From WLMZ01 sp037139095 (GTDB lineage: Bacteria; Actinomycetota; Acidimicrobiia; Acidimicrobiales; Ilumatobacteraceae): 5,859 nucleotides of DNA. Below are positions 4,933-5,859 of the stretch, one piece after another. Location: positions 1-5,859 of the forward strand of contig JBAXHD010000084.1 of NCBI GenBank assembly GCA_037139095.1. Direction: 5' to 3'. Both the position numbers and the translations under genes were made by a program. Position 1 is the stretch's first letter; every line of letters begins with the position of its first letter. Under the pieces are notes generated by a model. It was given only the letters and a program-made list of their open reading frames with translations, had not been told where the DNA came from and ran no database searches.

Positions 4933-5859
4933 ATGGCATATGTCGTTGCCACACTGGTGCCACTGCTGGCACTTGCCTTTGTTGTCCGCCTCGGACGCCT
5001 CCGGGGACGCGCTCTGTGGCTTCCCGTTGTCGGTTTGGCATGGGGTATTGCCTCCACGTGGATTGCGCTCGAGGCCAACAACCGCTGGCTCGCTGCGTAC
5101 GGAATGGTCTCGGTCATCACCCTTGGCGGGCCGATCGCCGAAGAGATCATCAAAGCTGGCATCCTGCCAGCTCTGACGGCGTCGCGGCTGTCCACATGGT
5201 TCGTCGATGGTGCAGTGGCCGGGTTCGCAGCGGCGACGGGTTTCGCGATCCGGGAAAACTGGCTCTACCTCGAACGTGGGGCTGACGAGGGCCTCAGCCT
5301 GGCATTGGCGCGCGTCACGTCCACCAACTTGATGCACGCCGGCTGCACCGCACTGGTCGGCGCAACGCTTGCTGGCGCTCGAACACTGGGTTGGGGTAAA
5401 CGATTGATCGCTGTACCAGCGGCTTTGGCGGTGTCCATTGCCCTGCACTCGGTGTTCAACCGAAACACGCTCAGCAGCACGTCGGCCGCCGTCGTCACGC
5501 TGATCGGCGTTGCCGTGTTCGCTGGCGCAGCGGTACTGGTCACTCTCGGTGGACCGGTGTCGTTGCGCTGGGCGCGCAGCTCGATGCAGGCACAAGGGTT
5601 GAGTGCAGGTGAACAATCGGTTCTCGGCAAACGCGGCGAGGTCGACAACCTGCTCGACGAAATCGACCAGCGCTTTGGTGGCGTGATCGCAGAACAAGCC
5701 GAACGCTTCATCGCCCTGCAACGCCGCATCGGTGTCGCCAGTCATTCACTCAAGGCTTCGTCAGACAAAGCAGCGCGCGCCGAGTTCGACGCGCTCCAGG
5801 CCGAAGCCAACCAACTCCGTCGCGAGATCGGCGTTTTCCCGATGACTTGGATCCGGTCC
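4933..5859 (+). CDS. PrsW-family intramembrane glutamic protease (3' end outside window)
   Basis: 309 residues are visible and the frame is still open at the right edge. Residues 1-205 are strongly hydrophobic with about seven membrane segments. The PrsW signatures appear in order: EEIIK (E70, E71, K74), GFAIRENW (E108, N109), an MHA histidine (H135) and LHSVFN (H172). The family includes Bacillus subtilis PrsW, which cuts anti-sigma factor RsiW at site 1 within or next to the membrane; here the substrate is unknown and no anti-sigma gene is in the window. After the membrane part, residues 206-309 form a polar, charged, probably helical cytoplasmic extension (about 225-300 look coiled-coil-like). 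I chose ATG 4933; GTG 4927 in the same frame is equally possible, and neither has a good ribosome site. The frame is open further left, but those codons lie in the divergent region. Confidence 0.85.
   Translation, partial: MAYVVATLVPLLALAFVVRLGRLRGRALWLPVVGLAWGIASTWIALEANNRWLAAYGMVSVITLGGPIAEEIIKAGILPALTASRLSTWFVDGAVAGFAAATGFAIRENWLYLERGADEGLSLALARVTSTNLMHAGCTALVGATLAGARTLGWGKRLIAVPAALAVSIALHSVFNRNTLSSTSAAVVTLIGVAVFAGAAVLVTLGGPVSLRWARSSMQAQGLSAGEQSVLGKRGEVDNLLDEIDQRFGGVIAEQAERFIALQRRIGVASHSLKASSDKAARAEFDALQAEANQLRREIGVFPMTWIRS

Noticed and set aside
4888..5745. Long minus-strand open frame of 285 codons opposite the PrsW-like gene
   Set aside because: Its composition is rich in Arg, Gln, Cys and His with no domain pattern, while the plus strand shows conserved PrsW motifs and membrane segments.

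Overview
The window looks like chromosomal DNA of a high-GC Gram-positive (Actinomycetota-type) bacterium. The reasons are the GC-rich coding sequence, a large exported protein ending in Thr/Pro linker, LPVTG, membrane helix and basic tail (sortase anchoring), and several starts with weak or no Shine-Dalgarno sequence. The Thr-rich linker style would fit Acidimicrobiia, but that is an impression and no database search was possible. All functional names come from motifs read by eye.

Left part, plus strand: the possible last codons of an upstream gene (1-42) are followed by a strong terminator hairpin (94-135). Next come a four-helix membrane protein of unknown function (202-873), a structured 307-base intergenic region with a long hairpin, a possible DosR-like operator and a leader stem-loop, and then a 618-residue secreted, sortase-anchored protein (1181-3037). 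Its body carries about seven regularly spaced Cys-pair motifs and is probably a disulfide-rich beta-propeller. A near-identical 45-base palindromic hairpin sits 34-49 bases behind the stop codon of both plus-strand genes (923-967 and 3072-3116). The two copies differ by one compensated base pair, and their only mismatches become G.U pairs on the minus strand.

Middle, 3038-3494: no gene of normal size. It holds the second hairpin copy, three 9-bp tandem repeats, a terminator stem that can work in both directions, a perfect 20-bp palindrome, and a 26-codon minus-strand ORF with a very good Shine-Dalgarno sequence whose start codon lies in the palindrome and whose stop lies in the terminator loop.

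Right part: three minus-strand genes. They are a small B-box-like zinc-binding protein (about 4827 to 4624), a winged-helix-like protein translationally coupled to it by an ATGA overlap (4627 to 4265), and, 83 bases further on, a membrane-anchored pentapeptide-repeat protein (4181 to 3495). Divergent from the zinc-finger gene is a PrsW-family glutamic intramembrane protease (from about 4933, running off the right edge). The layout suggests, but does not prove, that the zinc-finger/winged-helix pair and the PrsW-like protease form one regulatory module. Three of the products (membrane protease, anchored propeller, anchored pentapeptide protein) act at or outside the membrane, so the region has a cell-envelope flavour.
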